Of a stretch of 33,694 nucleotides of DNA, positions 14,359-21,477 are shown piece by piece. The notes below the pieces were generated by a model, which saw nothing but the letters and a program-made list of their open reading frames with translations, searched no databases and was not told the DNA's origin. The first letter of the stretch is position 1; every line of letters starts with the position of its first letter. The translations under genes were made by a program, and so were the position numbers. This DNA is from a virus, in IMG/VR virus record IMGVR_UViG_3300042567_001187, positions 1 to 33,694 of that record; one strand, given 5' to 3'.

Positions 14359-15813
14359 TCAGTAAGGAAGTTTCCCACCTCGTGCTTCCCACGCATGCTT
14401 CAACATGTATGGGAAAGGTGCCTTCGGTACCGTCATTCCTTTTGAGAGCGCTCCGAGAAGAGCGATGGTGGCTTCGGCGTTTTCGGTCAGGTGAATCTTC
14501 TTCTCCAAACAGAACGCAGTGCATTGGTTCGCAAGTAGTTCAGAGAATCCTTGGTGAGGACCACAGACTCCACCGTCAGTCATCCAAATGACTGGAGCAG
14601 TTGAGTGCTGGCGACGCTTCACTGCCCATTCAAGCGCAGGGAAGTCAACGCCGTTGCCTTGACCCATCTCGGGCATTTCGTCAACCATACGACCCTTGTC
14701 AGCAAGAATCCAAGCGTTCGGATGACCATCACGAATATCGGAGTACGCAATGACGGTAGCCCCCGGACTTGCTTCAAGAATTCTGCGAACATCATCTTGA
14801 GATAGAGACATTGAACCCGATGCATCAACGCACACGACTCCACCCATTCCTCGTCTCTTGTTGTCAAAGATTCGCTTCTGTGGGTCAGTCATGTATCGGT
14901 GGATACGGCGTGGTGAGCGACCAACATTGGATGCTGTTTTCTTCTTTCCCAAATTACCTTTAGCAATAATAGGAAGTGGCAACTTCTCAATCATTAGTTC
15001 TCCCCAATAAGGAACACTGTTGTCCATTCTGTCGGGAGTAATTGTTTTTAGTTTTTCACGAAACTCAGTTTCTTTTACTTTTACACTTCCGATGTTTGAG
15101 TGTTCACGCTTGCTTTCTTTGTCATCACCTTCGGTACTCATTGAAGAGTCGTCACTTGATTCTGATTCATCTTCCGACGGTGGTTCCATACCAGCGAGAC
15201 GGTCAACCCATTCAGCAAGTTTCTCTGTGTAGATGAATCCAAATGGAGCGAGACCAGTAGAGGCATGCACTTCGGTGCTTGATAAGCGGTGACCAGCCTT
15301 GTTCATTTCTTTCACTGCTCGCTTAGAGATATCAGCAAGCGCAGTACCCCATAAGCGGTTATGTCGGCGTATGCCGTTCAGGAACAACTTGTTACTTGCG
15401 GTACCAGCAGTGGCGACAGCCATGTGTACTGCACCCTTCCAGTCTTCGGTGCAAGCAAGGCGTTCTCCGTCTGCGGTCTCTCCACCGTCAGACAGTTGGT
15501 TCTTCACATCAAAGCCAGCCCTATCGCACAGTAAGTTCACACGCAATTCTTCACACGCCATCATTGCTGGAAGAGTGGCAATCTTTCTGTTCTGCCACTT
15601 CTCCCAATCATTAGCAGGAGAAACTTTTGCATGCATCATTTCGTGCGCTCGGATTACTCTTGCTTGTTCAGTGTCGTGTGCAGGTGCAAGCATCTTGCGT
15701 TCCACGATAGAAGTAGCAGGGATGCCACGGCGAGGTTCGCAATCTTCAACTTGCCAAGCGCCATGCTCGGCGTCGTTACGCCCAAGCCATTCGGGTTCGG
15801 CAATGTGTCTCAT
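14359..15813 (-). CDS. VWA-domain protein with N-terminal metallopeptidase-like HExxH (DUF2201-like)
   Basis: 484 aa. The N-terminal domain (about 1-200) contains H57-E-M-M-H61, an HExxH zinc motif as in the DUF2201_N putative metallopeptidase domain. An acidic Ser-rich linker (about 212-240) follows. The C-terminal VWA domain has the MIDAS motif D330-A-S-G-S334 and WMTDGG (410-415); the usual GGGTD segment reads GNGVD, so one MIDAS Thr is lost. Its start overlaps the stop of the MoxR gene (TAATG). MoxR-VWA pairs act as metal-dependent chaperone or insertase systems; here the pair is phage-borne. The target protein is unknown. Confidence 0.8.
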   Translation of the reverse strand: MRHIAEPEWLGRNDAEHGAWQVEDCEPRRGIPATSIVERKMLAPAHDTEQARVIRAHEMMHAKVSPANDWEKWQNRKIATLPAMMACEELRVNLLCDRAGFDVKNQLSDGGETADGERLACTEDWKGAVHMAVATAGTASNKLFLNGIRRHNRLWGTALADISKRAVKEMNKAGHRLSSTEVHASTGLAPFGFIYTEKLAEWVDRLAGMEPPSEDESESSDDSSMSTEGDDKESKREHSNIGSVKVKETEFREKLKTITPDRMDNSVPYWGELMIEKLPLPIIAKGNLGKKKTASNVGRSPRRIHRYMTDPQKRIFDNKRRGMGGVVCVDASGSMSLSQDDVRRILEASPGATVIAYSDIRDGHPNAWILADKGRMVDEMPEMGQGNGVDFPALEWAVKRRQHSTAPVIWMTDGGVCGPHQGFSELLANQCTAFCLEKKIHLTENAEATIALLGALSKGMTVPKAPFPYMLKHAWEARGGKLPY

Positions 15814-16532
15814 TAGTGAACCTTGTCAATCGCAATGGCGTCCAGTACAGAAGTTGCTCGGTCACCAAAGATAATCTTTGCAGACTTCTCGTCACCTAGT
15901 TGCTTACGCAGTTTGTCAAATGCGTAGAAAGTACGCAATGAGATTCGGCGCTTGCCAGCATCAGCCATACGGACTGCGTACTCACGCAACTCGTACGACA
16001 ACTTCTCAAGCGCACTCGGGTGAGGGGCGTTGATTCGGATACGAACAGGGAATCGGTCAGCGAGCGCCATTGGCAACTCTTCCATATTCTCAATGTTCGT
16101 GGTCATGACTGCAGAGAACCCGTCTTTCGGACGATGGATACGACCAGTCTCGGGATGCTCCCAAGTTGCTGATTCAGGTGAGTCAAGCATCGCAAGCAGA
16201 AGTGCGAACACATCTCCCGACGCCTTGTCAATCTCATCCACGATGAGACGACCACCATTGAGTCCGTTGCCTTCCCAAGCCTTGAGACCAGCACCAGCGA
16301 CCCATGAGAATCTGCCGTTACCGTCAGGCATGAATGCTCCAGTCACATCCATTGAAGTCATGTCTTCTGTGCAGACCAAACGGTGTGCGCCAGCGCCGAC
16401 ATTTCCAAATGTGAGACCAGCAAAGGTCTTGCCAGTTCCAGCAGGTCCAAACAGGATGACTCGGTCAATCCCTGAGTCCATGCAGTCTTTGAGTGTTTGC
16501 CAGCACTCGGGTAGTGTTATTTCTTTTTCCAT
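15813..16532 (-). CDS. MoxR-type AAA+ ATPase
   Basis: 239 aa from ATG 16532 (AAAGGAG upstream). Walker A GPAGTGKT (29-36), Walker B LIVDEI (96-101), sensor-1 TTN (144-146) and LADRF with R160 as arginine-finger candidate are all present. The GAFMPDGNGRFSWVAGAGLKAW insert (about 66-86) is typical of the MoxR/helix-2-insert clade. MoxR ATPases remodel or activate clients together with VWA proteins. It is coupled to the VWA gene and driven by module promoter 2 with a 5' UTR of about 26 nt. Confidence 0.85.
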   Translation of the reverse strand: MEKEITLPECWQTLKDCMDSGIDRVILFGPAGTGKTFAGLTFGNVGAGAHRLVCTEDMTSMDVTGAFMPDGNGRFSWVAGAGLKAWEGNGLNGGRLIVDEIDKASGDVFALLLAMLDSPESATWEHPETGRIHRPKDGFSAVMTTNIENMEELPMALADRFPVRIRINAPHPSALEKLSYELREYAVRMADAGKRRISLRTFYAFDKLRKQLGDEKSAKIIFGDRATSVLDAIAIDKVH

Positions 16533-16564
16533 TTTATTGCTCCTTTGCAATTGGTTATGACTCC

Positions 16565-16593
16565 ATGTTACGGGTAGTAAGCCCTAATCACAA
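16565..16593 (-). promoter_or_regulatory. Module promoter 2 (leadered, MoxR-VWA operon)
   Basis: Minus strand: TTGTGA, spacer TTAGGGCTTACTACCCG, TAACAT, GGAGTC, then a leader of about 26 nt containing AAAGGAG. Puts the ATPase/VWA pair in the same regulon as the small accessory genes. Confidence 0.7.
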
Positions 16594-16600
16594 CATCTCT

Positions 16601-17086
16601 TTACAGATTCTTTTCGGCTTTCTTATCAGCCTCAGCGTCACGCACTTCCCATAGACCCTTCTTGACTTTGCGGAAAGTCGGAGACTCCTGCAAGAACTTC
16701 AAGGTGGTGGGATAAGAGAAGCCTGATACTTCAACCAACTGCTCGGTAGTGAACTGTTCAAATAGGTGGTCTTTTGACCAAGTCAGTAGGGCATCGTACT
16801 TGTCGGCTCGGCGGGGCCTCGGGGTAAGTAGTTCCTCGGGGTCAACGACTTCGTCACAGTATTCAGCGACCACATCAGCGATTACCTCTGTCGGTACGGA
16901 GTAAGTAGATAGGTAGCGAGCAGGATTGCCCGACCCGTTCCAACCCATCAGCGCATAGAGCGCACGAGTATGAGTGGATATCTTGTGTATCTCCTCAAAG
17001 GGCACCTTGAACTTGTCGCCATGTCTTTCTATGGCGTCGTCCCATAGGGAACGATGGACGTCGTTTATCTGTTCTATGGTAATCAT
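16601..17086 (-). CDS. Hypothetical protein with C-terminal winged-helix-like region
   Basis: 161 aa, GAGGAG upstream, ATGA overlap with the previous gene. The N-terminal part is helical (EQINDVHRSLWDDAIERHG). Residues about 112-150 (FTTEQLVEVSGFSYPTTLKFLQESPTFRKVKKGLWEVR) have HTH-wing character, suggesting DNA binding. A Lys-rich tail follows. Family not recognised. Confidence 0.6.
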   Translation of the reverse strand: MITIEQINDVHRSLWDDAIERHGDKFKVPFEEIHKISTHTRALYALMGWNGSGNPARYLSTYSVPTEVIADVVAEYCDEVVDPEELLTPRPRRADKYDALLTWSKDHLFEQFTTEQLVEVSGFSYPTTLKFLQESPTFRKVKKGLWEVRDAEADKKAEKNL

Positions 17087-17253
17087 CTAAATAACTCCTC
17101 TTTGCATCCTATGCACACCCAATGCCCTGGCTCAAAGTCGTAGGGCTTGATGAATGTGAACTCCTGACCATCATCATGAGGTACGCCACATTCGTCGCAC
17201 TCAAGTTCTAAGTCAGATTCAGTAATTGTTTCTAGGTCTTTGTATTCCTTCAT
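17083..17253 (-). CDS. Zinc-ribbon microprotein, leaderless
   Basis: 56 aa, starting MKEYKDLETITESD, with CDECGVPHDD (about 19-28) and CIGCKEE (about 47-53) as knuckles. The ATG is exactly 6 nt after the -10 of module promoter 3, so the transcript should begin at the start codon. The gene is coupled to the winged-helix-like gene by an ATGA overlap. Confidence 0.65.
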   Translation of the reverse strand: MKEYKDLETITESDLELECDECGVPHDDGQEFTFIKPYDFEPGHWVCIGCKEELFR

Positions 17254-17259
17254 GCCTCC

Positions 17260-17288
17260 ATCTTATGGATAGTAAGGGGTACTTCCAA
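17260..17288 (-). promoter_or_regulatory. Module promoter 3 (leaderless)
   Basis: Minus strand: TTGGAA, spacer GTACCCCTTACTATCCA, TAAGAT, GGAGGC, ATG (17253). The GGAGGC looks like a ribosome site but would lie upstream of +1. Confidence 0.75.
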
Positions 17289-17382
17289 CATTCTTAGAAA
17301 AATTTATAAGAAATTTGCGTCGTGACTGGGTGCCCCGGTGTTGTATTATTGTTTCACGAGATTTATTCAGAAGGAAAATATC

Positions 17383-17619
17383 ATGAGAAAACTTACTCCA
17401 GAAGAAGCATTGGCAAAAGTAGAAGCATTTGAGAAAGCATCCGGGGCTACCGTTGCAGCGCCAGTAAGGGCAGCAGATGTTGAGCCGAAGGGTATTGGTT
17501 CAGACTCCTTCGTAATGCCAGCCGCTAAAGTAGTTGAAGTTGCTGAGGTAGTTGAAGTCGCCGAAGTTGTTCTGGCCCCAGAGGCCGCTGTAAAAAGTAA
17601 GAAAAAAGAAGAAAATTAA
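17383..17619 (+). CDS. Small low-complexity protein with VVEVAE repeat
   Basis: 78 aa from ATG 17383, chosen for AAGGAAAA upstream; an in-frame start at 17338 lacks one. Residues 1-20 are helical (RKLTPEEALAKVEAFEKAS), an Ala/Pro linker follows, then a tandem VVEVAEVVEVAEVV repeat and a KSKKKEE tail. It is a lone + strand gene inside the minus block. TATTAT at 17344-17349 may be its -10. Function unknown. Confidence 0.55.
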   Translation: MRKLTPEEALAKVEAFEKASGATVAAPVRAADVEPKGIGSDSFVMPAAKVVEVAEVVEVAEVVLAPEAAVKSKKKEEN

Positions 17620-17629
17620 AAAAGGCTAG

Positions 17630-17646
17630 GGGTAAGTCATTTACCC
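17630..17646 (-). terminator. Hairpin between convergent genes
   Basis: GGGTAA (17630-17635) and TTACCC (17641-17646) form a 6-bp stem. On the minus strand it is followed a few nt later by a T-run, so it could end minus transcription from the 17.7-18.2 kb genes. Confidence 0.35.
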
Positions 17647-17680
17647 AAAAGTTTGATTTCTGAATAAACGCGCAGCGTGG

Positions 17681-17695
17681 TTCTTCCGCCACCGT
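17681..17695 (+). repeat. Dispersed TTCCGCCACCGT repeat, copy 5
   Basis: TTCTTCCGCCACCGT followed by CAGTGCTACTAAAA, close to copy 4 in its tail. It lies just beyond the 3' end of the minus-strand gene ending at 17704. Confidence 0.65.
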
Positions 17696-17703
17696 CAGTG
17701 CTA

Positions 17704-17979
17704 CTAAAAGGGGTTGATGAAATCCACTACTATTGCTGTTTCTGTTTGGGAACCCTCTGCTTGATTGTCTTCAATCCAAGTCTCGTGGTCCCGAGTAATC
17801 TCTTGCCAGCCTTTATTCCAGTGTCCGCCTTCGTTTAAAAAGTCGTAAAAATCTTCTGGTTTGAATTCTTTCCAGGTATCTGGAAGGTCTTCGTCTTTTA
17901 TAAGGAAGTAGTCATACTTGTCGTATGCTGGTCCACCATTTGGGTAGACCACTTCAGTTCTGATGCGAATCTGATGCAT
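17704..17979 (-). CDS. Hypothetical acidic protein
   Basis: 91 aa from ATG 17979, which overlaps the upstream stop (TAATG); a longer frame to 18003 would run into the upstream gene. Aromatic and acidic (YDKYDYFLIKDEDLPDTWKEFKPEDFYDFLNEGGHWNKGW), with no recognised domain. Possibly a small interaction protein or host-takeover factor. Confidence 0.6.
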   Translation of the reverse strand: MHQIRIRTEVVYPNGGPAYDKYDYFLIKDEDLPDTWKEFKPEDFYDFLNEGGHWNKGWQEITRDHETWIEDNQAEGSQTETAIVVDFINPF

Positions 17980-18158
17980 TAGATGACTTCCGTGACGTCC
18001 CATGGTCGGTCCCAGCCACTGTCACCGTCTAGGTCTCGTGTCTTGAGTTGTGTATCAGTGAGACGGTCATAGGCTTCTAGTGCACCATCTTCGTCCTCCG
18101 CTTCAACCTCGTATTGGTGATTGATGCTTTCGGTTACCTGAATAATGTATTTCTTCAT
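17979..18158 (-). CDS. Small hypothetical protein, leaderless
   Basis: 59 aa, starting MKKYIIQVTESINHQYEVEA. The strand-turn-strand then helix pattern (AEDEDGALEAYDRL) resembles many tiny phage beta-alpha proteins. The ATG lies exactly 6 nt after the -10 of module promoter 4. TAATG overlap couples it to the next gene. Confidence 0.65.
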   Translation of the reverse strand: MKKYIIQVTESINHQYEVEAEDEDGALEAYDRLTDTQLKTRDLDGDSGWDRPWDVTEVI

Positions 18159-18164
18159 GGCTTC

Positions 18165-18193
18165 ACTCTATAGGTAGTAAGGGTTAAACACAA
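18165..18193 (-). promoter_or_regulatory. Module promoter 4 (leaderless)
   Basis: Minus strand: TTGTGT, spacer TTAACCCTTACTACCTA, TAGAGT, GAAGCC, ATG (18158). Its -35 half overlaps the last codons of the upstream gene. Confidence 0.75.
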
Positions 18194-18441
18194 CCTGCAG
18201 GGTCGTTATTGAGGACGATGTTTTTGCGCTCAACCCAGCGACGCCCAGTTCCGAGCACTGGAGTTACTTCCAAGTCAAGGTGACCGTATCGTCGGCGAGC
18301 CCCGAGAACCATCACATTGACAGTGAGACCCTCTTGCTCAATCGTTCCGTGACAGTTGAGATATGCGTTTAGGTCTAACTTGCCATCTGTGGTGCGGGCT
18401 ACCGCTGTGTCGTTAGTTGAGGGTGTGTCTACAATGTTCAT
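18184..18441 (-). CDS. Hypothetical protein
   Basis: 85 aa with AAAAGGAA upstream. The central part is beta-rich (GTIEQEGLTVNVMVLGARRRYGHLDLEVTPVLGTGRRWVERKNIVL), compatible with a small barrel. It is driven by the most divergent copy of the module promoter, with a 5' UTR of about 22 nt. Family not recognised. Confidence 0.6.
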   Translation of the reverse strand: MNIVDTPSTNDTAVARTTDGKLDLNAYLNCHGTIEQEGLTVNVMVLGARRRYGHLDLEVTPVLGTGRRWVERKNIVLNNDPAGCV

Positions 18442-18469
18442 TTTTTCCTTTTAGTTGATTGTGGTTTGT

Positions 18470-18498
18470 AGGGTACTGGTAGAAAGCCCCCGTAACAA
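18470..18498 (-). promoter_or_regulatory. Module promoter 5 (divergent copy, leadered)
   Basis: Minus strand: TTGTTA, 17-bp spacer ending CTTTCTACCAG, TACCCT. The spacing is kept, but the -10 and spacer core are degraded. It may be weak or differently regulated. Confidence 0.45.
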
Positions 18499-18545
18499 CC
18501 TGTTGCCAGATGTCACGAGGGCTCCCGGGGCTTCGCCCTGAGTCT

Positions 18546-19028
18546 CTACCAAGAACTCTGGTAAGAGAAGTCCCATTCAGGGGGCATGGCGAGGCAAGCC
18601 GTGGCGATGTCAATCGTGTCACGCAAGTCCGAGTAGTAATACTCGTCATACTCGGTGCCACCGAAAAAGAAACCTGACTGCGTTGGGAGCATTGTCTGTG
18701 CTGACTCGTCTGTATCTAGCAAGCCTTTGTCCATGAGAACAATCTCACAGACCTTTTTCAGTTCCTCTAACTTTTCACGGTCTACTGACACCTCACGACA
18801 GTCGTCTACGCCACCTTGACAGTTGTCCACAAACCATTGGTGGATAGCGTTAGCCTTGCGCCAGTATCCAACGCTGATAGAAACTTCGGCACTAGGGAAC
18901 TCTTTGCGTACAAAGGTCTCTGCTCCGATAGTTTTCAGAACTCCGTCAAACTGCTCTTTGCTTTTTTCGCCACGCCATTCGGCTGGTGATAGATATTTCT
19001 TTGCTGATAGGTATTGGTCTAGTCCCAT
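18546..19028 (-). CDS. MGLD-family phage protein
   Basis: 160 aa. It opens with MGLDQYLSAKKYLS and contains VGYWRKANAIHQWFVDNCQGGVDDC, the diagnostic stretch of a widespread phage family of unknown function (YWRKANxIHxWFV, DDC). LPTQSGFFFGGTEYDEYYYSDL (about 117-138) is also conserved in the family. The start lies 1 nt after the previous stop. A GC-rich stem (18519-18539) follows its 3' end. Confidence 0.75.
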   Translation of the reverse strand: MGLDQYLSAKKYLSPAEWRGEKSKEQFDGVLKTIGAETFVRKEFPSAEVSISVGYWRKANAIHQWFVDNCQGGVDDCREVSVDREKLEELKKVCEIVLMDKGLLDTDESAQTMLPTQSGFFFGGTEYDEYYYSDLRDTIDIATACLAMPPEWDFSYQSSW

Positions 19029-19029
19029 T

Positions 19030-19176
19030 TCAGTTTCTTTCTGTGTGTTGTGTGATTAGTAATGACAGAACGGCAACACGCTGTTGCTGATAATCATCTT
19101 CGTCAATGGCGTTAGTGCCTCTTAGGTATTCCAAGTGGTCAAGTTCCATGATTGCTTGTTCCATGTATTCGTTCAT
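19030..19176 (-). CDS. Small helical protein, leaderless
   Basis: 48 aa, starting MNEYMEQAIMELDHLEYLRG and ending ITQHTERN; it looks fully helical. The ATG lies 6 nt after the -10 of module promoter 6. It is the first gene of a two-gene operon with the MGLD-family gene. Confidence 0.65.
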   Translation of the reverse strand: MNEYMEQAIMELDHLEYLRGTNAIDEDDYQQQRVAVLSLLITQHTERN

Positions 19177-19182
19177 GATTAC

Positions 19183-19211
19183 ATACTATGGGTAGTAAGG
19201 CACAAACACAA
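19183..19211 (-). promoter_or_regulatory. Module promoter 6 (leaderless)
   Basis: Minus strand: TTGTGT, spacer TTGTGCCTTACTACCCA, TAGTAT, GTAATC, ATG (19176). Confidence 0.7.
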
Positions 19212-19314
19212 CCTGACGCAAAACTTATCCTGCGAGTCCCGGCGCACACCCCAAAAGGGGGCGGGGTCGCTACCTGTCGGTGCGTGTCCCACCCCCCAAT
19301 TCGCGGGGAGGCGA

Positions 19315-19734
19315 TTATTTGATGAAGCGAGCCACACCCTTGTAGGTGCTGGTGTTGATTGTTTCTTCGTCAGTCATTCTTAGAACGGCAACAGCGTTTT
19401 CCAATTCTTCAATTTCGGACTTCATTACCCAATCGTTTAGGTTTTCAGGCTCTTTCGGTGCTTTTACGGAAGCAGGGAACTCAATGGTGAGTTCGTACTT
19501 GTTCTGTTCCTCGTTGTAGCGGAAGTTGTGAGACTTGCTGACGCTAGTGACCTTTCCCTTGCCTGCTCGGAACATCTCGGCAAGACTGTCTTGGAAGTCC
19601 TTGACAGCCTTTTCGTATTCTTTTTTCGCCTTTTCGTTGTCGGCGACAGTTTTGTTACGCTCTGCGAGAGCCTTTTCTAATGCGTCAATCACCTTCTTGG
19701 TGCTGACCTTTACGCTAATTGGTTTTTGTGCCAC
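19315..19734 (-). CDS. Coiled-coil protein of unknown function
   Basis: 139 aa, GTG start with AAAGGAG 6-7 nt upstream. Residues about 12-55 (KKVIDALEKALAERNKTVADNEKAKKEYEKAVKDFQDSLAEMF) form a long coiled coil. A beta-rich segment follows (NKYELTIEFPASVKAP), then a helix. It may oligomerise. It is monocistronic, facing away from the + block, with a leader of about 24 nt from module promoter 7. Confidence 0.6.
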   Translation of the reverse strand: MAQKPISVKVSTKKVIDALEKALAERNKTVADNEKAKKEYEKAVKDFQDSLAEMFRAGKGKVTSVSKSHNFRYNEEQNKYELTIEFPASVKAPKEPENLNDWVMKSEIEELENAVAVLRMTDEETINTSTYKGVARFIK

Positions 19735-19764
19735 TTCGTTTCTCCTTTGTTGTGGTGTAACTCC

Positions 19765-19793
19765 ACTCTAGGGGTAGTAAGGGACACTTCCAA
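19765..19793 (-). promoter_or_regulatory. Module promoter 7 (leadered; divergent pair, left arm)
   Basis: Minus strand: TTGGAA, spacer GTGTCCCTTACTACCCC, TAGAGT, GGAGTT, then a leader with AAAGGAG. It stands back to back with module promoter 8, 24 bp between the -35s. Confidence 0.75.
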
Positions 19794-19817
19794 CCTTTAG
19801 ATAGATTTGTTTAGAGG

Positions 19818-19846
19818 TTGGTATTGGGGGTTACTAACCGTAATAT
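19818..19846 (+). promoter_or_regulatory. Module promoter 8 (leaderless; divergent pair, right arm)
   Basis: TTGGTA, spacer TTGGGGGTTACTAACCG, TAATAT, GGAGTT, ATG (19853). With promoter 7 it forms an inverted repeat (CCAACCT ... AGGTTGG) at the point where gene direction switches. Confidence 0.75.
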
Positions 19847-19852
19847 GGAGTT

Positions 19853-20278
19853 ATGAATATCTCACAGTTAGAACTAATAAGCATGGTCAAAGAACTGGAC
19901 AACCTCTTACCCGTTCCAGACAACCCAGAGGACTACTCAACGCCTGTGGATTTTGGAACTACTGGCGTTGTTGTCATGTGCGATAGCGGAACTCCGCTGG
20001 TCATTAGCACATTTGACGAACCAACAGAGATGTTTGGTAATCAGGAAATATCTATTTTTGCTAATGGCTTTGGTCATGTTTTTGTAGTCGCCTACGGTGG
20101 TGCTATGAATGTTGATTCAGAAGAAGCCCATGTCGCTCGTGTTATCTTCGGCTTAACCTGTGACGGACTACAAACTTCGCTCATGCGTTTCTTGGACACA
20201 GACGAAGTTATGTGTGATGAGAACGGTGAGGCTGGAGATGGAAGTATCCAAACAGAACTCCGAAAGTTGTTCGGCTAG
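19853..20278 (+). CDS. Hypothetical protein, leaderless
   Basis: 141 aa. Beta-rich core (GTTGVVVMCDSGTPLVISTFDEPTEMFGNQEISIFANGFGHVFVVAYGG) followed by a helix (EEAHVARVIFGLTCDGLQTSLMRFL) and an acidic tail. No domain recognised. Start codon at the predicted +1 of module promoter 8. A copy of the dispersed repeat begins 2 nt after its stop. Confidence 0.65.
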   Translation: MNISQLELISMVKELDNLLPVPDNPEDYSTPVDFGTTGVVVMCDSGTPLVISTFDEPTEMFGNQEISIFANGFGHVFVVAYGGAMNVDSEEAHVARVIFGLTCDGLQTSLMRFLDTDEVMCDENGEAGDGSIQTELRKLFG

Positions 20279-20279
20279 G

Positions 20280-20305
20280 GCTTTCCGCCACCGTTAGACG
20301 ATTAG
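20280..20305 (+). repeat. Dispersed TTCCGCCACCGT repeat, copy 6 (full length)
   Basis: GCTTTCCGCCACCGT followed by TAGACGATTAG. Directly after a stop codon. A full 26-bp copy. Confidence 0.8.
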
Positions 20306-20326
20306 TAACACAGAAAAGACGAACCC

Positions 20327-20479
20327 ATGCCGCAGTCCCGAATGTTGAAATACTTGTTTATGATGCTCGTGTTCGCTTACCCCGTGCTGTTCGTGCACCC
20401 GGGGCTTGCGCTCATCTGCGCTGGCGTGAGCATTTGGGCTTGGTCGGTTGCAAAAGATGAGTTTCATAAAGAAATGTAA
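20327..20479 (+). CDS. Small membrane protein
   Basis: 50 aa, starting MPQSRMLKYLFMML and ending AKDEFHKEM. Two short hydrophobic stretches (about 8-23 and 27-41), or one long re-entrant segment. It has a weak ribosome site and no module promoter of its own; it is probably a second gene after 19853-20278, separated by the dispersed repeat. Confidence 0.45.
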   Translation: MPQSRMLKYLFMMLVFAYPVLFVHPGLALICAGVSIWAWSVAKDEFHKEM

Positions 20480-20487
20480 ACCACAGG

Positions 20488-20516
20488 TTGTTGTTACCCC
20501 TTACTACCCGTAGAGT
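20488..20516 (+). promoter_or_regulatory. Module promoter 9 (leaderless)
   Basis: TTGTTG, spacer TTACCCCTTACTACCCG, TAGAGT, GAAGGC, ATG (20523). Consensus spacer. Confidence 0.8.
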
Positions 20517-20522
20517 GAAGGC

Positions 20523-20696
20523 ATGAGTGATTACGAAACCTACATAACACAAACCCACCTAGACATTCGCACGGCAATCATTGCCTACAAGGCGTTGCCT
20601 GACACAATTCCCAACCAAGTCAAGAAGGACATCTGGCAAGCCCTCGTGGAAGCCCTGAACTTGGTTCAGAACGAAATGGCAAAGATTCCCTCGTAA
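20523..20696 (+). CDS. Small helical protein, leaderless
   Basis: 57 aa, starting MSDYETYITQTHLDIRTAII and ending QNEMAKIPS. Predominantly helical, no cysteines, no TM. It is a single-gene unit between two module promoters. Function unknown. Confidence 0.65.
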   Translation: MSDYETYITQTHLDIRTAIIAYKALPDTIPNQVKKDIWQALVEALNLVQNEMAKIPS

Positions 20697-20700
20697 GAGG

Positions 20701-20729
20701 TTGTCTTTACCCCCTACTATCCATAGAAT
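20701..20729 (+). promoter_or_regulatory. Module promoter 10 (leaderless)
   Basis: TTGTCT, spacer TTACCCCCTACTATCCA, TAGAAT, GAAGTT, ATG (20736). Confidence 0.8.
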
Positions 20730-20735
20730 GAAGTT

Positions 20736-21032
20736 ATGAGCAATACAATTACTTACGAAAACACATCAATCGGACAATGCCTGACCTACGCCAACGACGA
20801 GTGGGCATGGGTTATCGGAGACGCAATAGCGTGTACTGTCAAGAACAGCACCGCCATTGAGTACTGGTCGTACGACACCGTGCGTAACGAACTACTGGTG
20901 AAGTACAAGTCGTCACCAACTGGCTACACCTACTACGGCGTTCCTTTCTCAACCATGTTTGCACTTATGTCTGCTGACAGTCTCGGTGCCTTTATTGCAA
21001 AAGAAATCAAGCCCAACTTCTCCATTGCGTGA
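20736..21032 (+). CDS. KTSC-domain protein, leaderless
   Basis: 98 aa. Residues about 45-95 (YDTVRNELLVKYKSSPTGYTYYGVPFSTMFALMSADSLGAFIAKEIKPNF) match the KTSC domain: a short beta meander, YxYxGVP, then xxADSxGxF and IKPNF. KTSC domains are small modules of unknown function found alone or next to nucleic-acid enzymes in phages and bacteria. The N-terminal 40 residues are unique. Single-gene unit under module promoter 10. Confidence 0.75.
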   Translation: MSNTITYENTSIGQCLTYANDEWAWVIGDAIACTVKNSTAIEYWSYDTVRNELLVKYKSSPTGYTYYGVPFSTMFALMSADSLGAFIAKEIKPNFSIA

Positions 21033-21034
21033 AG

Positions 21035-21063
21035 TTGGCATTACTGCTTACTACCGATAGGAT
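21035..21063 (+). promoter_or_regulatory. Module promoter 11 (leaderless)
   Basis: TTGGCA, spacer TTACTGCTTACTACCGA, TAGGAT, AAGAGT, ATG (21070). Confidence 0.75.
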
Positions 21064-21069
21064 AAGAGT

Positions 21070-21477
21070 ATGAATGTAACACCAATCTCGGTTGCCGAGA
21101 AAATAATCAAGGACACAGAACACCAAATGAATAACGCCGTACTGTACGGAGTTACCGAAGATGGTTCCAACTTTGAGTTGGGTCGTGCGCCCGATATCTA
21201 CGACCTGCTTGACAGCGAGTACCCAAGCAAGGGAATTGTCGGATTAGCCGTACACACAACTGGCTGGGCTGCGCCACTCAACGAAAACGGCGAAGTAGAT
21301 GGGCAACCAAGCAAACACCCTGAACGCAGACGAGTCGCCATTGTGACCGTCATGACAGCCGAAGGCATGGGTTCCGCCCTTTCGTTCGCTGACGAGCCTG
21401 ACGATATCATCACAGACTCAAGCGGAACAGGGCAACTCTCCGACGCACTCAAAGAGTGTCTATTGAGACTGTCGTGA
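21070..21477 (+). CDS. Hypothetical protein, leaderless
   Basis: 135 aa. LDSEYPSKGIVGLAVHTTGWAAPLNENGEVDGQPSKHPERRRVAIVTVM shows a conserved-looking HTTGWAAP segment followed by a basic PERRR turn and a beta strand; the tail is acidic then helical. The pattern recurs in actinophage hypothetical proteins as far as I recall, without known role. GTGA overlap with the next gene. Confidence 0.6.
   Translation: MNVTPISVAEKIIKDTEHQMNNAVLYGVTEDGSNFELGRAPDIYDLLDSEYPSKGIVGLAVHTTGWAAPLNENGEVDGQPSKHPERRRVAIVTVMTAEGMGSALSFADEPDDIITDSSGTGQLSDALKECLLRLS

Noticed and set aside
17260-19211. GGAGG/GAAGG immediately before leaderless ATGs as ribosome binding sites
   Set aside because: With 6 nt between -10 and ATG these bases would be upstream of +1. 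The same bases are kept where a separate ribosome site exists, so they are promoter discriminator sequence.
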